Assembly: GCA_947589745.1 (NCBI GenBank)
Contig: CANQCS010000002.1
Location: 1-64,000 of the forward strand
From: an uncultured Oscillospiraceae bacterium
Lineage (GTDB): Bacteria > Bacillota > Clostridia > Oscillospirales > Oscillospiraceae
DNA length: 64,000 nucleotides
Direction: 5' to 3'
The position numbers and the translations under genes are program-made. Below are positions 63,938-64,000 of this stretch, piece by piece (the stretch's first letter is position 1; every line of letters starts with the position of its first letter). The notes below the pieces were generated by a model that saw nothing but the letters and a program-made list of their open reading frames with translations, made no database searches and had not been told where the DNA came from.

Positions 63938-64000
63938 TGTGCTATATTGGGCCGTCCATCAGGACGAACGATCACGCGGAGAGAGCCTTGCGGGTGGTGT

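Noticed and set aside
63972..64000. Possible C-terminus of a minus-strand gene (..TTRKALSA stop) entering from the right edge
   Set aside because: Only nine codons are inside the window. The symmetric terminator before it fits a convergent gene, but this cannot be supported.

Overview
The window is high-GC, gene-dense bacterial DNA with clear Shine-Dalgarno sites and consensus sigma-A promoters. The V-type ATPase, rubrerythrin, DUF421/DUF4363 pair, PfoR-type membrane protein, BlaI/M56 pair and high GC together suggest an anaerobic gut Firmicute of the Oscillospiraceae (Flavonifractor / Intestinimonas / Lawsonibacter-like). That placement is inferred from gene content only. No rRNA, tRNA, CRISPR array, transposase or integrase was seen.

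Layout. 1-5.8 kb: FAD-dependent dehydrogenase (cut by the left edge), ApbE flavin transferase, dihydropyrimidinase, a long non-coding repeat element (copy A1), and a PTS-EIIC-like membrane protein beside the repressor NiaR, with a NiaR-like palindrome on the transporter promoter. 5.8-12.5 kb: HD phosphohydrolase, an AT-rich GNAT, and a GH2 plus GH35 beta-galactosidase operon. 12.5-23.5 kb: an exported hypothetical protein and a nine-gene V-ATPase operon in the Enterococcus ntp order, interrupted before ntpD by a 200-nt array of hairpins; then rubrerythrin. 23.6-27.1 kb: GH1, GH13 and YgjP operon. 27.3-30.4 kb: a phage-type lysis cassette with no phage around it, then an ECF sigma factor with a membrane partner. 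30.5-34.3 kb: small membrane proteins and a phosphatase-acetyltransferase fusion. 34.4-37 kb: repeat copy A2 and YgiQ-type radical SAM protein. 37.1-43.1 kb: a DeoR regulator with E2, E3 and fused E1 of a lipoate-dependent 2-oxoacid or acetoin dehydrogenase. 43.3-47 kb: pyroglutamyl peptidase, BlaI/M56 sensor pair, DUF421/DUF4363.

47.4-63.9 kb is the most unusual part. Four paralogous 760-858 residue lipoprotein solute-binding proteins are followed by two MalF/MalG-type permeases, a long coiled-coil HlyD-like protein, a two-helix MacB/FtsX-like protein and one MalK/UgpC-type ATPase. From the fourth binding protein onward the genes overlap or nearly touch. Import-type and MacA/MacB-export-type parts therefore share a single ATPase gene.

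Two families of non-coding repeats run through the intergenic DNA. A 660-670 bp element (3262-3933 and 34362-35018) has hairpins near both ends and three copies of GCGTAGTGGAACGGAGCA. A 90-bp element (five copies) carries a TACTTTTT/AAAAAGTA hairpin plus a second conserved block. Both use the same type of hairpin.
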